Origin: Tachypleus tridentatus
Taxonomy: Eukaryota > Arthropoda > Merostomata > Xiphosura > Limulidae
Assembly: GCF_004210375.1 (NCBI RefSeq)
Contig: NC_134829.1
Location: forward strand, 54,676,107-54,740,106
Direction of reading: 5' to 3'
DNA: 64,000 nucleotides
Shown piece by piece: positions 1-12,442 of the stretch (within the stretch, counting starts at the first letter, position 1; every line of letters starts with the position of its first letter). The notes under the pieces were generated by a model. That model was given only the letters and a program-made list of their open reading frames with translations, was not told the origin of the DNA and did no database searches. The position numbers and the translations under genes were made by a program.

Positions 1-160
1 CTTAACAATGTTATACTACAGAACACTACACTTAACAATGTTATACTACAGAACACTACACTTAACAATGTTCTACTACAGAACACTGCACTTAACAATG
101 TTATACCACAGAACACTACACTTAACAATGTTATACTACAGAACACTACACTTGCTACTT
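1..160. repeat. 30-bp minisatellite, cut by the window edge
   Basis: Five or more near-identical 30-bp units, each starting cttaacaatgttatacta and continuing to gaacactaca. Point changes are few (for example ttctac and ttatacc variants). The array begins before base 1. Because 30 is a multiple of three, it opens a 116-residue frame on the plus strand that is a repeat artefact, not a gene. Confidence 0.93.
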
Positions 161-431
161 AACTATGTTATAACTACTAAGAACACTGAGTGCTTTGATT
201 TTGTTTGCGATATTTTTCTCTTGAAAAATTTCAATCGTAACAAAATTATCCTCACAAATTTGTTCAAGTTTAACGAAATCACTTTCGTAAGTTTACATTG
301 TTGTTTGTTTTGCTTCACGTGTGTTACAAAATCGTTATGTTTTAACAAAGTGTTCTAATTGTTTTAACTGTTATTTTGGAAATAATAATTTTGTTTAATC
401 TGCATATATTAATGTTAAACTGGGAAACTTT
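161..431. other. single-copy AT-rich stretch
   Basis: No repeat, motif or credible coding signal seen between the 30-bp array and the 54-bp array. Confidence 0.5.
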
Positions 432-649
432 GTCATCACAGCTATATGCAAAATGTTGTTTCTAACACTACGTGGAAGTGACTTCAGTCATCACAGCTTA
501 TACAAAATGTTAATTGTAACACTTAGTGGAAGTGACTTCAGTCTTCACAGCTTAAACAAAATGTTAATTGTAACACTTAGTTGAAGTGACCTCAGTCATC
601 ACAGCTTATACAAAATGTTAATTGTAACACTTAGTGGAAGTGACTTCAG
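432..649. repeat. 54-bp minisatellite, 4 copies
   Basis: Units start gtcatcacagcttatacaaa at 432, 487, 541 and 595 and end in gtggaagtgacttca. The first unit is 55 bp and more diverged. The second and fourth are almost identical. Confidence 0.92.
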
Positions 650-978
650 TCTGTATTGAGTTAAACTCAGTTTTAGTCCACGTCGGTTTTTTGTTTCATA
701 ACAAAGGCTTCCATCGAGCTATGCTCATACTTACATGGAAGACGTTTGTTTGTTTGTTTGAAGCAAATTTTTTTCTGAATTTTTGTAAAATTAACGAAAG
801 TAATAAAACAACAGAATAAATTCATACAACCAGTTTCATATAAAACTCATTAAATAATTATGTATTGTCAAAATTATCGCAATTTCTTCTAAAGATCATC
901 CACATGTTTCATGGATAGAAATCCTTAAGCCTTAAGTTACGTCGTACAGTGATATTTTTGTCAAATATTTAAATTGTG
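650..978. other. single-copy stretch
   Basis: Short frames only, no family recognised. Contains a small TTTG run near 746. Confidence 0.45.
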
Positions 979-1252
979 TGTTTTGTTTGTTTGTTGAATT
1001 CCGCGCAAAGCTACACGAGGGCTACCTGCGTTAGCCGTCCCTAATTTAGTAGTGTAAGACTAGAGGGAAGGCAGCTAGTCATCACCACCCATCGCCAACT
1101 CTTGGGCTACTCTTTTACCAACGAATAGTGGGATTCATCGTCACATTATAACGCTCCCACGGCTGAAAGGACGAACATGTTTGGTGCGCGGGGATTCGAA
1201 TTCGCGACCCTCGGATTACGAGTCGAACGCCTTAACACGCTTGGCCATGCCG
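979..1252 (-). mobile_element. SINE family A, full-length
   Basis: Read on the minus strand: tRNA-like head (B box as ggattcgaa on the plus strand near 1191), core, and the gcgcggaattc tail with TTTG repeats at the left end. It is directly followed by a second partial A head, making a composite. Confidence 0.9.
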
Positions 1253-1342
1253 TCACATTATAACGCCTTCATGGCCGAAAGAGCGAGCATGTTTGGTGTG
1301 ACAGGGATTTGAACCTGCGACCCTCAGATTACGAGTCGGGCC
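1253..1342 (-). mobile_element. second partial SINE A head fused to the preceding copy
   Basis: Repeats the tcacattataacg to ttacgagtcg section of family A immediately after the first element's ggccatgccg end. The D-arm part of this second head is missing. Looks like a partial tandem duplication or a dimer formed at a short shared ccg. Confidence 0.8.
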
Positions 1343-2147
1343 AATATTTAGATATCGATATTTTATATTACGATTTATGTGTTATTTAAAAAAAATATAT
1401 TACTCGACAAATATGACAGGTGCTAAAACAAAAATATATGTTTAAACAGTAAGTGTGTGTGTTTAATTTTATTCGTTTCAACAGAACAGTTCAGTAGTGG
1501 TATTTTGAACAATCTAAGATTCTGAACCAGTTGTCCCTAATTCTGAGCTACCGACCAGAAACGTTGAAAACTATTCTACAGCTCCACCTGCCAGAATATT
1601 TTTTATCCGACTTTGAAATACCAGTATTAAAACCTACCTATAATTGACAGTACAGATGATATTCAGCTGTCTTAAACCTTCCCATAACTAGAAAAAATCG
1701 AGCTCTTCTTTAGAGTTGAGATTATAGATTATTTGAAATTCCAATAAACTTCGAAAAATTATGAGCTAAGAAAATGTACCTTTGGCCATGTTAATTTGAA
1801 ACGATGCAGAATAAGATAACAATATCATTGTTTTACGTACATTAAAAAAACTGAAAATATCTGTCAAAAAAAATAAAAGTGTAGAAAGTTGAGTAATTTA
1901 AATATATTATGTACAATAGTGTTTAAAAATGTTAGGACAAAGACAAAAGTTAGATTTCAGGTTACTTTCAAAAAACAATGGAAGGTAAATCAGAACTTTA
2001 ATAATCTTCATACTTAGTGCAACAGAAACTCAGTGGAAGTTCAGCAGTGAATATTTTGTGTATCTTTCTTTTTGTTTGAATAACGGTCTTTCAGGCATTG
2101 TTGTAACATTTAATCGAAATATCCTTCGGGATTTTACTCCATATATA
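1343..2147. other. single-copy AT-rich DNA
   Basis: No coding frame, tandem array or dispersed repeat recognised. Confidence 0.45.
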
Positions 2148-2419
2148 GGCCCGGCATGGCCAAGCGTGTTAAGGCGTTCGACTCGTAATCCAAAGGTCGC
2201 GGGTTCGAATTCCGGTCGCACCAACTATGTTCGCCTTTTCAGCCGTGGGGGCGTTATAATGTAACGGTCAATCCCACTATTCGTTGGTAAAAGAGTAGCC
2301 CAACAGTTGGCGGTGGGTGTTGATGACTAGCTGCCTTTCCTCTAGTCTTACACTGCTAAATTAGGGACAGTTAGCGCAGATAGCCCTCGTGTAGCTTTGC
2401 GCGAAATTTAAAACAAACA
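2148..2419 (+). mobile_element. SINE family A, full-length
   Basis: Starts ggcccggcatggccaagcg, carries the Thr(CGT)-like loop ctcgtaa and the B box gggttcgaatt, and ends gcgcgaaatttaaaacaaac. Open frames on both strands here come from the SINE. Confidence 0.93.
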
Positions 2420-2557
2420 TACCCAGATATCTTCAATATACTCCCATAAAGTTCCCTTGAAACTAACTCTTGATTTGCTAAGTGTTTGATCTATAAAATT
2501 CTACATCTGATCAATTCGGATGAAACTAGGGCTCTATGGGGCTATTGGATCACTTGA
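2420..2557. other. unassigned flank of the Tc1 remnant
   Basis: May hold the decayed 3' part of the minus-strand Tc1-like element beside it, but I see no clear terminal repeat. Confidence 0.3.
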
Positions 2558-3330
2558 ATGTCTTCAACAGCTTCTTTCTTAACTAAGTTAACCAGGTTGG
2601 ACGAAGTGTTTGGGGTCATTGTTTTCTTGGTAGAAGAATCGATTACTGACAATACACAAACCATTGGGAATATCATGACGGATCAGTATCTGATGGTACT
2701 TGTACAGGTCCTTTATTTCATGTATTTTACAAATATCTTCTGCCATCCAAGCAGAAAAACACCTCCAAACCATCACATTGCTGTGCACTCAGGTAAGTAT
2801 CTTTCATATTTATTCTGTTAAACATACAACCCACTCTTTGAACCAAATATTTCACACATTGACTCATCTGTCCATAACACCTTTCTCCAATCACCAGTAG
2901 TCCAATTTATGTACTTTTTAACTTATTTCAGTCTATTAACAATATTTGTAGATAGTCAAGGTTTTCCTAACTGATACAGAACCAAATAATCCATTATTAT
3001 TGAGTCTTCTTAATACTGTAGATGTGGACATTTTTCTGTCATTTGGTATATTTATCTCATGCTTGAGATCAGTATCAGTCTTCCTTCTGTCCTGAACGCT
3101 GAATAAACAAAGATACTTAACATCAGTATCATTGAGTTCAGGTGTTTTGTCTCTTCCTTTCTTAGTTTCAAATCTACCTGTTTCGGTCTCACGATCTAGG
3201 GTGTACTTGACAGTGTTGGGGGAGCATTTCAAGTGTGTAGAATTTGTCAGAGAGTTCAACCAGCATCACTTAATGCTGTTATTCAAACTCTGCTCTACTG
3301 ACTGTTCTCTATGTTTTTTTGAGCTATAGA
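2558..3330 (-). pseudogene. decayed Tc1-like transposase
   Basis: Two minus-strand frames carry parts of a Tc1/mariner transposase. The upstream frame (3259-2936) resembles the N-terminal DNA-binding region: CSPNTVKYTLDRETETG, then a stretch like the second helix-turn-helix (STVLRRLNNNGLFG). Between the frames the conceptual translation near 2860 gives WTDES, the usual site of the first catalytic Asp. The downstream frame (2788-2588) carries VMVWRCFSAW and then ENNDPKH, where the family has DNDPKH, so the second catalytic Asp appears to be Asn. The frame stops soon after and the DD34E Glu region is not seen. Frameshifts and stops mean it is inactive. Tc1-like membership is secure; the exact subfamily is not. 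Confidence 0.85.
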
Positions 3331-4404
3331 ATGACACAAAAATATAATATATAGTGTTAAACATTGTTTTTATCAAGGTTTATTTGAGAAGCGATAATAA
3401 ACTGATTTCTTCTATCATATACCAGTACAATACGCTATCTCCTTGCTAGCTTCTTTCTGTATAGTTAAGACATTACATGGAGTACCATGACAGTTATTTC
3501 AGACTCTAACTTTAACCAATATGTTCAATTAAACATAACACTTATGACATACCTGTGGTACAGCAATATGGGAATACTATAGAGTGATAAGTATTCTAAC
3601 CCTGGCTCATTCAGTTGTCAACAGAGATCAATGAAACATTACTATAGTGTTGAAAGTTACATTTTATAATAACAAGGAAGAACTAGTCCCATGAAATACA
3701 AAGAATGATAAGATATTATCTTGTCTCGACACTTTGTTACAGTATTGTATTTCTCTGAAATTTTCTAACAAGACACATTTTTGGTTCACATTCACAAAAG
3801 AATGTGACAAAAATATGATGATCGCATGATTTGTCCAGTATTTAAAGAAAAGTTTGTCAGAAAAAGAAGACAAATCTAGGTGACAACTGTGTGTACATAC
3901 ATTTTATTAAAGTTTGTCTCAGCCGACAGAAAGAACAAAGATATACTATGTAGGTTTAGGTTTGATCACTTAGATTCGTTCTATATAACAATTCCTTAAT
4001 ATATGAATATGGGGAAACTTGCGCATCGGCTACGAAATATTTTTCCTATGTAGATATTTTTAGGTATGTAGAATTCTGAACGAATATGATGGTTGTCTCA
4101 ACGGCTACAATATTAAACCCTTTCCACAACACGATACCCGCGAAACACCTCTAGTATAAAAAAAACACGTCGAGTCAAATAGACTAGTTTAATTGATAAG
4201 CAGATTGGAAACACCAGATATAGTGACGCTTTCTTAAATTGATATCAGAAGCAAATGTTCAAACCTTAGTGACGCCACTCCTGGGTCCTCACTCAACAGG
4301 GTTATTGTATCAGCATTCCAAATATCTGTAAGTAAAATAAAGAAATTCACAAACAGAATATAAGCATTGGTGTTTTTTGAGATGTGGCTATGAGGGAAGC
4401 TAGA
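3331..4404. other. single-copy DNA, no gene seen
   Basis: AT-rich; only short chance frames. No tandem or dispersed repeat recognised. Confidence 0.45.
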
Positions 4405-4531
4405 GCCCTTCCGCCCCTCCAGTGTCACGGCGGTGTGTCTGCGGACAACGCTAGAAACCGGGTTTGGATGGGCAGAGCAGATGTAGCCCATTGTGTCATG
4501 TAGCTTTGTGTTTAACTTCAAACAAACAAGA
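4405..4531 (+). mobile_element. SINE family B
   Basis: Val-like head with gtgtctgcggacaacgct, B box gggtttgga, then gggcagagcagatgtagccc and the tail agctttgtgtttaacttc plus AAAC repeats. A few bases of the anticodon loop are lost. Confidence 0.82.
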
Positions 4532-4534
4532 TCT

Positions 4535-4660
4535 CTGTGTAGTGTGTTATTCTTATAGCAAAGCCACATCAGGCTATCTGCTCAGCCCACCGAGGGGAAT
4601 CGAACCCCTGATTTTAGCGTTGTAATCCGGAGACATGCCGCTGTACTAGCGGGGAGCAAC
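4535..4660 (-). mobile_element. SINE family C
   Basis: Reverse orientation: tail gcaaagccacatcaggctat, then ggggaatcgaacccctg (B box) and gcgttgtaatccg. It abuts the family B copy tail to tail, three bases apart. Confidence 0.87.
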
Positions 4661-5395
4661 AAGATCTCTTCCCGAAGTATCTTCCCCTTTGGAATATACG
4701 TCTTCTTCTCTCACTTACGCATATGGTGACGTCATTCGCACTTCCCTACGTCTAATTTCATGTTTGCACAGCTTAACGAAGTTTACAACCTTCCCACATT
4801 ATCCGTTTGCTTGTATAGATGTAGGTTTAGGTTTGGACTCTGTTTCATTCCACCAAAAATACTTTACTTTCGCAGGGTACACGAGAGACAGTAAATAAAA
4901 TAAAAATTAAGAGTTCATATACCATGCTGTGTTGTAGCTTACAGAGTGCATAATCCATTTCGTGATTCATGGTGTACGCACGTTTTACTGAAGTCATGAT
5001 AATAAAAGATACAACGTTAAGCGTCCCTTATTTGACGTCATTTTTGTGTCCAATGACTGACAGACAGACAATACACTACTATATAATGTTTCGGATGGTT
5101 AAAACAGATGAGCTCTCCAGGCGATCTTTGACCACATTTTGAGACATTATGTGGGTTTATGATTCAAACACTTTTTTAACATTACACTAAAAAACACTTT
5201 AAGCGTCCTCAAAGACCAATTTCTTGAATAAAAGCGTTACATTAATTTAATACGATGTTATGACGTTAACGGTTATATTTCTGCATAGTTGCACGATTTG
5301 TCTTAACGCGTATGTGCTGCACGAGAACCACTTATTCCAGACCATTGTAAAAGTTAATTAGATCTCCATTGCTAAAAGTGAAACGAACCAAGACA
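4661..5395. other. single-copy DNA, no gene seen
   Basis: No repeat or credible exon recognised. Confidence 0.4.
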
Positions 5396-5625
5396 AGTGG
5401 TAAGTGTGCTCAAAAAGGAAATCCCAGAATTTAGGGTTTGATGCCTTCAGCGCTTTAAAGTCGTGGGTGAACTGTAAGAGTGACAGTCAAATCACTCAAG
5501 AGTAGTCCAAGATTTGACGGTTGGTGCTGTTGACTGCGTGCCTCTCTCTATTCTATTATTTCAAAATTAGGTTTATCTACTTTCAGATAACTCTATTTTA
5601 GCTTTGCGAGAAAATTCTAACACAA
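5396..5625 (+). mobile_element. diverged SINE related to family A
   Basis: Lacks a clean tRNA head but keeps recognisable A-type blocks: gtgggtgaactgtaagagtg, agagtagtccaagatttgac, ttggtgctgttgactg and tagctttgcgagaaaattc. It matches the variant at 11240 better than typical A copies, so it may be a separate old subfamily. Confidence 0.6.
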
Positions 5626-5664
5626 GTTTTCACAACACAGTATGGAACCAATTGAGATCAAACA

Positions 5665-5939
5665 GGCCCGGCATGGCCAAATGTGTTAAGGCGTTCGACT
5701 CGTAATCCGAGAGTCGCGGGTTCGAATCCTGGTCGCACCGAACATGCTCGCCTTTCAGCCGTGGGGCGTTATAATGTGACGGTGAATCCCACTAATCGTT
5801 GGTAAAAGAGTAGCCCGAGAGTTAGCGGTTGGTGTTGATGACTAGCTGCCTTTTCTCTAGTCTTACACTGCTAAATTAGGGACGGCTTGCACAGATAGTC
5901 CTCGTGCAGCTTTGCGCGAAATTCAAAACAAACAAACAA
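5665..5939 (+). mobile_element. SINE family A with probable target-site duplication
   Basis: Complete from ggcccggcatggcc to the AAAC tail. Flanked by gatcaaaca (5656-5664) and ggtcaaaca (5940-5948), an 8/9 match consistent with a retrotransposition target-site duplication. Confidence 0.93.
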
Positions 5940-5949
5940 GGTCAAACAA

Positions 5950-6254
5950 CCAAGTGTTCCGGATATTCACCATAAAGACGGTTACTCGAGAATCTTGAAT
6001 CTTTTATAGTCAAATTAACTTAAAAAATATATACGTAATAGCTTACGTTATACGCGTTTTTCCAGTAACATACGACGATTCAGTGCATGCTAAATGATTG
6101 GTCACGCGTGATATAAGGAACGTTTTTCACGGTAGATTGAATTGAAATCTCTGTACACTCTAAAAGTATATAACTCAGAAAATATATAACAAATAAGCAA
6201 TGAGCTAAAAAGTATCATAAAGAATTAGATAATTATTTTGAGAAACATTCGATT
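5950..6254. other. single-copy AT-rich stretch
   Basis: Nothing recognised. Confidence 0.4.
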
Positions 6255-6335
6255 GTTTTAGCTCAAACAAGCACAGTGGTCTATCCGCACTCCGTTATTC
6301 ACAAAGAATCAAACCCTGGATTTTAGTTTTAATGA
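6255..6335 (-). mobile_element. degraded SINE family B fragment
   Basis: Weak match to reverse B: cacagtggtctatccgcact, then aatcaaaccctggatttta. Ends are unclear. Confidence 0.45.
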
Positions 6336-7815
6336 AAGGTGATAAAAACATAATTAAAAATTATTAATGTTTTTTTGTTTTTTATCAAATGTACGTTGAT
6401 ATTTTGATACTTTACAAATTAAAATATTAAACACGCGCTATAAGAAAGATTACCTTTGATCTGTAGAACACCAGACTAAAAACTATTTCAGATGTTGATT
6501 TACAATGTCGATTGTGCATGCAGAAACTAGTAGGCAATGGCTTATTTCATATACTACCTTGTTATCTGTGTTCTTATCAAACCAGGCAATTTACTAAGCC
6601 TCGCCAAAGCTGTTTGGTAAGTCTGCAGTGGACCTGTTGATGGTACAAACAAGAGAGCTACAGACGACACAACGCCCCTGTTTTACATCGAAAAGTGAAT
6701 AAAAGTTTGTAATCTGCCGATAGAGAACCCACCAGCATGTCAAAGCACAGAAACTATCTTCAAATTTTGTATAGAGTAAATGACCTTCTGAACTGGCCAC
6801 GTAAGAAACCCAGCTGAGACAGATGTCCCTGAACTTGACACACCTAAATGATAAAGTATTGGGATGTCATTCTTGAGTGATAAAACGCTTGACCCTGACC
6901 ACGCGGACCTGTAAGAACCCTGTGGGCGTGTCCTGATTGTGAAACGAAACGCGGGTTGCAAACCAACCACCTTCAAACATCACAGAACAAATACTTGATT
7001 TATATTCAGATCTTCTGCGCGTAACATTCTGTATACAGAACTGATATTAAGAGTAATCGTTTCTCCACATCCTTCATGTGCTATTACTTCAGATCCCCAT
7101 GATCACTCAAGCGAATGTCATTCTTATAATGACGTTTTAGGTTATCAATTAACCAAAACATGACGTTTGATAGATTGAAATTTAAACAGAGTGGTGTTTG
7201 AAAGCTGTGTATATAAAACGATACGGCTTTCCACAGTGTTTCACAATTCATGGATCCTGTTAAAGGCGCTGTTACTGGTGCCAAATTAAAAGAAGCTTTT
7301 TTTTTTTTTCGTTATGCCTCGCACGTGCTTTGATTGTAGGTGGCGCCAACACGCAAATCCGTTGGAAGGCCTGTAGGTAGTTTCTGAAGTGGAAAGTGAG
7401 AAGGGGCGGAGATTGTTGTTGTGTTACAGCCACTCACAAACTCGCTTTCACGTTAGGATTTGAAAATCATCTGTAAAAAAAGCAACACAGAATAACAAGC
7501 GTGGTTTAATTGTCAAAAGGTTATTTCACACACTTCTAACTCTTCCTTTACACGCAATAAAACTATGCATACCTTAACTATTTTAATTATCAGCTAAGAC
7601 CTCGATACTTTACATATCTTGGTTAAGCTTTTACATATTTTTTCAAGGAGAACCTACAGCCAAGTATAAGACTTGAAAAATTTAAGAAATGTAAAGTAAA
7701 ATTTAAAAAGTATCTCTACAAAGACTTATTAAAGGATATATAATGCCACTGATTAAGCAAACACACATACTTCCATAGACAACAGGTAAACTATTTGTCA
7801 AAATTATTTCTAAGA
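6336..7815. other. 1.5 kb of single-copy DNA
   Basis: Only short chance frames. Contains a T run near 7298 and a locally GC-richer patch at 7315-7425, but no supported exon or promoter. Confidence 0.4.
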
Positions 7816-8062
7816 TTTTGTTTATTTTGTTGAAGGTACTCGAAGGCTATCTGCGCTAGTCGCCCCTCATTTAGAACTGATAGCCGAAAAGGAAGGCAAT
7901 TGGTCAGCAATACCCACCGCCAACTCTTGAGCCGTTTTTTTTTATATCAATAACAAATGAGATTGACTGTCACATTATGATGTTTACATGGGTGAAAGAA
8001 CAAATGTGTTTGGTGTGAGGATTGCGAATCGAGTGTTCTTAACACCAAAGCACACCATGCTC
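7816..8062 (-). mobile_element. diverged SINE family A
   Basis: Reverse A with ggctatctgcgctagtcg, ccgccaactcttgagcc and gattgactgtcacattatg. The head end is worn and truncated near 8062. Confidence 0.82.
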
Positions 8063-8239
8063 TCCTGTTTCGACTAACATTACCTTTTACTGGCTACAAT
8101 AGCAAACACTCATAATTGCTATAGATTTGATGAAAACTGTTGCAAAACCTCGATACAGTATTAATAATGACATATGCTGTCCGCTCTAGTGTCGACAAAT
8201 TAGTTATTTTCATTGCTATAGATAAGCCAGTAACGTTTA

Positions 8240-8440
8240 AAGATCGTTTTACTTCGTCTTAACTTTCAAACAGTACTATGTTCACGGTAAATTTCAAAAA
8301 TCGTTGTAATTAGGTTTAACTTTCAAACAGTACTATGTTTACGGAGTATTTCGGAAATAGTTCTAATAAGGCTTAACTTTCAGACTGTACTATGTTCACG
8401 GTAAATTTCGTAAATCGTTCTAATTAGGCTTAACCTTAGA
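8240..8440. repeat. about 58-bp imperfect tandem repeat, 3-4 copies
   Basis: Blocks with taactttcaaacagtacta and ttcacggtaaatttc recur at about 8260, 8318 and 8375, with 5-15 percent divergence by eye. Confidence 0.8.
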
Positions 8441-9887
8441 GCAATACAGCGCTCTCAAGCTTCGACGGCTGTTCTAACTGGTCTTAGAGTCCAAAAAATA
8501 TGATACACTTTCCAATAGTTCTCGATTTTGAAACATGGGAAAAACTTTGAAAAATAAAATAAATTTATTAAATTTCTTTTAACCTAGTTCATCGTGTTAC
8601 TTGTTAAATAACGCATGACGGGTCAAGAGAAGAGCATGTGACTTCTCCAACCCAGGTACAAACAAAACTCTTTGTGGATGAAATTTAAATCATTTATGAT
8701 GTCTGACCAGTAATATTTTGTATATCTAACCTACTTTGTTCGCAACTACGCTCACACGTGAAAAGTTATAAGTGAACAAAGATACAATAAATGTGTTGGA
8801 GCTAATATTTTTGCCATAACTTCATGTTGTTTAAAATGTTTTACTTCAGAGTGTGATAGATAATCTGGCTTAAATGAACCTTTTAGGCAATTGAAGACCG
8901 ATAGAAAAGAAAACACGAATATTTTGTGTAAATTTAGATGACTCTTGATTGCCAGAATATAAAACATTCATGATGTAGAAATAACAAAAAATAAACAATA
9001 ATGAAACAGAAACAAGTCTGCTGGAGATAGAAAGAAACAGTTACAGAACAACAGAAACTTGTTGACCAGTTTCTCTGAGAACAAGATTCTATAGTTGGTC
9101 TTACTGGCCTACAACCAAAGACGAACACATAAAGTGCTTTTGTCTAATAATCAATCCGCTGAGACACTAAAACCATATTGCCTCGAGCTCTTGTCGGCCT
9201 TACGCAAATATTAATTTCGCAATTAAAATGGTTCAAACTTGTGCACGTTTTTCGATGTGTAAACATTTTCGTGGACAGAACAGCACCAGAAGTGTTAAAT
9301 GGGATTAAATATTGACCCTTTATAAACACGTGCCATCTTATTCGTCGACAAACGCCGAGATGGGTCTATGCATACACAGTTTGTTGTTTCTCACTTCCAT
9401 AGCTGCTGTGTTTCACCTATTCAATGAAAGTATCTTTGCTAGTTTAGTGCCTGTGTTTAATAATGAAAACTTTCAAAGAGATCTTTGTGAATTTCTCAGA
9501 TAGTTCTTTCGCTCATCAGAAGAATTTTAGTTATAACATCTCACACTCTATGCTTTTAAACTATCTTTTATTCATACAGGTATTTTAAAGTAGTATAATT
9601 CAGGGTTCCCCGTCCCCACGTGGGTTGAGTGTAAGTTGTCCACTGTGGAACTTCAAAATCAAACTGAGAAATCTAAAAATGTTTTGGTCATTAATATTTA
9701 AATAAAAATATTTTAGTCAGAATTTGAATGTTAAATCATTTTTATTTCAGGTCGAGTAACTAACTAGCTTGTCCCTGGAGAAGAAAGGTCCGCCGTTCGA
9801 AAACACTCGGTTTATCAGACTTTTTTATCGTTTAGTGTTAAGGCTTATTGAGTCCACGTGTTTTGCTGACACTATGACTGGAATTCA
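8441..9887. other. 1.4 kb of single-copy DNA
   Basis: No gene, array or dispersed repeat recognised. Confidence 0.4.
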
Positions 9888-10015
9888 TCGTTTGTTTGTT
9901 TGTAGTTAAGCACAAAGCTACACAATCAGCTAACTGTGCTCTGCTCACCACGGGTATCGAGACCAGGTTTCTACCGTCATAAGACATACAGTTATGCCAC
10001 TGAAGGAAGGGGCAA
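9888..10015 (-). mobile_element. SINE family B
   Basis: Reverse B: gtagttaagcacaaagctac, tgtgctctgctcaccacggg, atcgagaccaggtttc and ttatgccactgaaggaag. Confidence 0.85.
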
Positions 10016-10230
10016 CTGAACCGTGAAAGTTGAATGCCCAATCGTTTGTATTCAGACTGAGTGATTGACTGGTCATCATATAATCGATTTTACATAACAG
10101 TAAACTGAAGTAAGAACTCGGTATTATCTTATACCAGTTGTTGTGGCTTCTTTAATACAAAGTATGATTATTCTTTTACTTCTACGAACTATGTACTTAC
10201 AGGTCACAAATTCGATGTCTCTACTCACAT

Positions 10231-10455
10231 GTCCGGTGTGGCCAGGTGGCTACAATGCTCGGCTCGTAACCTTAGGGTCACGAGTTCAAATCCCCGTCAC
10301 ACCAAACATGCTCCTCCTTTCAACCGTGAGGACATTATAGTGTGGTTGGTAGAAGTGTAGCCCAAAAGTTGGCGGTGGGTGTTGATGATAAATTGCCTTC
10401 CCGCTAGTCTTTCTCTGCTAAATGAGGAAAGGCTTCACGCGAAAATTTAAATCAA
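10231..10455 (+). mobile_element. SINE family A with internal deletions
   Basis: Head gtccggtgtggccaggtggc through cccgtcacaccaaacatgct is good. The core lacks the cccactattcg block and the tail is shortened to gcgaaaatttaaatcaag. Confidence 0.85.
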
Positions 10456-11239
10456 GCCAAGACCTGTTCTCACTTGAACCCCGTGGTATTTGGTTTCCGA
10501 GATAACCCCCTATATTGTTTCTTTTGGATCAATCGTGCTTCATAAGAAAAATGTGCAAGAATGTGTTGTGCCTTTCGGATTACGTCATCCATTACGTTCA
10601 GTCTAGTAAACATCACCAATAGTCAGTTAGTTTACCTGTATGTGTTTCTCACAGCACAGATGTGTAAGAAGTGACTACGGTATTTGATCCAAAAGAGTCT
10701 CATACGATCGCAGTATCAGTAAACATGATTTATTACAACAAGCTTGTTAAAGAAAGACGATTTTACACTTCACATCTTACTATTCAACTTTTCACAGACT
10801 TCACGTGGATATTGGTTTTACAAAACCACACAAGTCCAGTAGAATTTGAATGAGACAAGCACACAAATCAGCTAGAATTGCAATATGACAGCTGTTAGTT
10901 CCATTGTTTTCAGCCATCTTTCTAATAGAAACGGTTATTGTTGTCTAGGTGGGAGTTGAATTTGAAAGCGTTGCCTAGGCACTCTCTTAGAATGTGATTA
11001 TGGAATCATTTCATATCCTAAGTGAACCTTTACGAGTTTTCTCGATTTCCACGCGAAACATTGAAGGTTCTGTGTTTAAATTTTTAACAGTTTTGCAGAA
11101 ACGACTGTGATACATTGTGATACACAAAATGTGGCAGTGGCCCATGAATGATATTATTATATAAAAATATCTTACGTTAATATGGCAGATACTAAAATAA
11201 TACCTGTAACCAGTTTAATAAACCATTTTCTTTATCCTT
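10456..11239. other. single-copy DNA, no gene seen
   Basis: Nothing recognised. Confidence 0.4.
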
Positions 11240-11525
11240 TAGGGCTGGATGTGGACGAGAGGGTATTTTGTCGAACTATGAACTCGAAGATTCTTGGTTC
11301 GCGTCCTTTTGTTACAAAATCGTGCACCATATTGAAGAGCCAAGGGAATGTCATACATATATATGAAATGTGTGTGTGTGTGTGTAAGAGTGACAGTAAA
11401 ATCCTACAATTTAATCAAGGTAGCTTGATGACCCTGAGAGTTGGCAGTGAGTGCTGTTGATTGGATGCCCTCTCTGTAATTTATAACTTGAAAATGTATG
11501 ACTGCTAGTGCAGACACCCGTAACG
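11240..11525 (+). mobile_element. diverged SINE related to family A
   Basis: Shares gtaagagtgacagtaaaatc, gagagttggcagtgagtgct and gttgattggatgccctctct with the 5396-5625 element. A GT microsatellite (about 11369-11384) sits inside it. Confidence 0.5.
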
Positions 11526-11984
11526 ACAAATAATACTTGTTTACTTGATGTGATGATTCTGTTTTTGTTTTTTTTAAATCAAACTTTAACTTTTAACCGC
11601 AGCGAAGTCTTAAATTATCTAATTTCTAGCAATAAAAATGAGGAAGTCTAATTCTACCCACACAGAACATGATTTACAACTCGTTTACTTATAAAACTAG
11701 AGCATCTTGTGTTTAATTAATGTTTTATTTACCCATCATTTTCAAAATATTTTGTCACCATAATTAGGCCCAGAATGCATCATTTGTCAAATTAATCTTC
11801 CTTGTTATAACTTGTTAAATAATTTATTGGATTCTGATTTAGAAAAGCTATAGGGGCATTCACCTTAGGAAAGGCTAAATATAGCTGTTTAATCAGAGAA
11901 AGCACACAGTGAACCGTTGTAGTCATAATAGGAAGCTTCCAACTTTCAGTCCCTCGACATTTCTGAAGTAATAATAACAAACAA
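11526..11984. other. single-copy AT-rich DNA
   Basis: Nothing recognised. Confidence 0.4.
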
Positions 11985-12410
11985 TATTATTTTACTATTT
12001 TGTTCTTGAAAATAAAAATCACTTTAACACATTATTTGTAAAAATAACAATGTTATTCTGTTCTATTTGTTCCAAAAATAACAAACAGTATTATTTTATT
12101 ATAATGCTTTAAAATAACAATGTTATTTTTATTATATTCTTTTTTACAAATAACGAACAATGTTATTTTGCTATTGTTTTCAAAAATAACAAACAATATT
12201 ACTTTACTATATATATATATTTTAAGTAACAACAAATATTTTTTTACTTTATGGTTTTTCTATGTTGTTTTAAAAGTAACAAATATATCCTCTTGACTAT
12301 ATTATTTTTATAACTAACGAACGATAGCAATTTATTATGTTGTTTATGAAATAATTAAAATACCACTTTACTATATTGTTATTTTTAAATAATAAAAAAT
12401 TTCAAATTTA
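11985..12410. repeat. degenerate AT-rich tandem repeat
   Basis: Loose repeats built on aaaataacaaacaatattat and tttactatattgttttt, with variable spacing of about 50-65 bp. Several units contain the near-palindrome aaataacaatgttattt. Confidence 0.7.
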
Positions 12411-12442
12411 GTGTTTTTCATCAATGAACAGTTCCAGCTATA

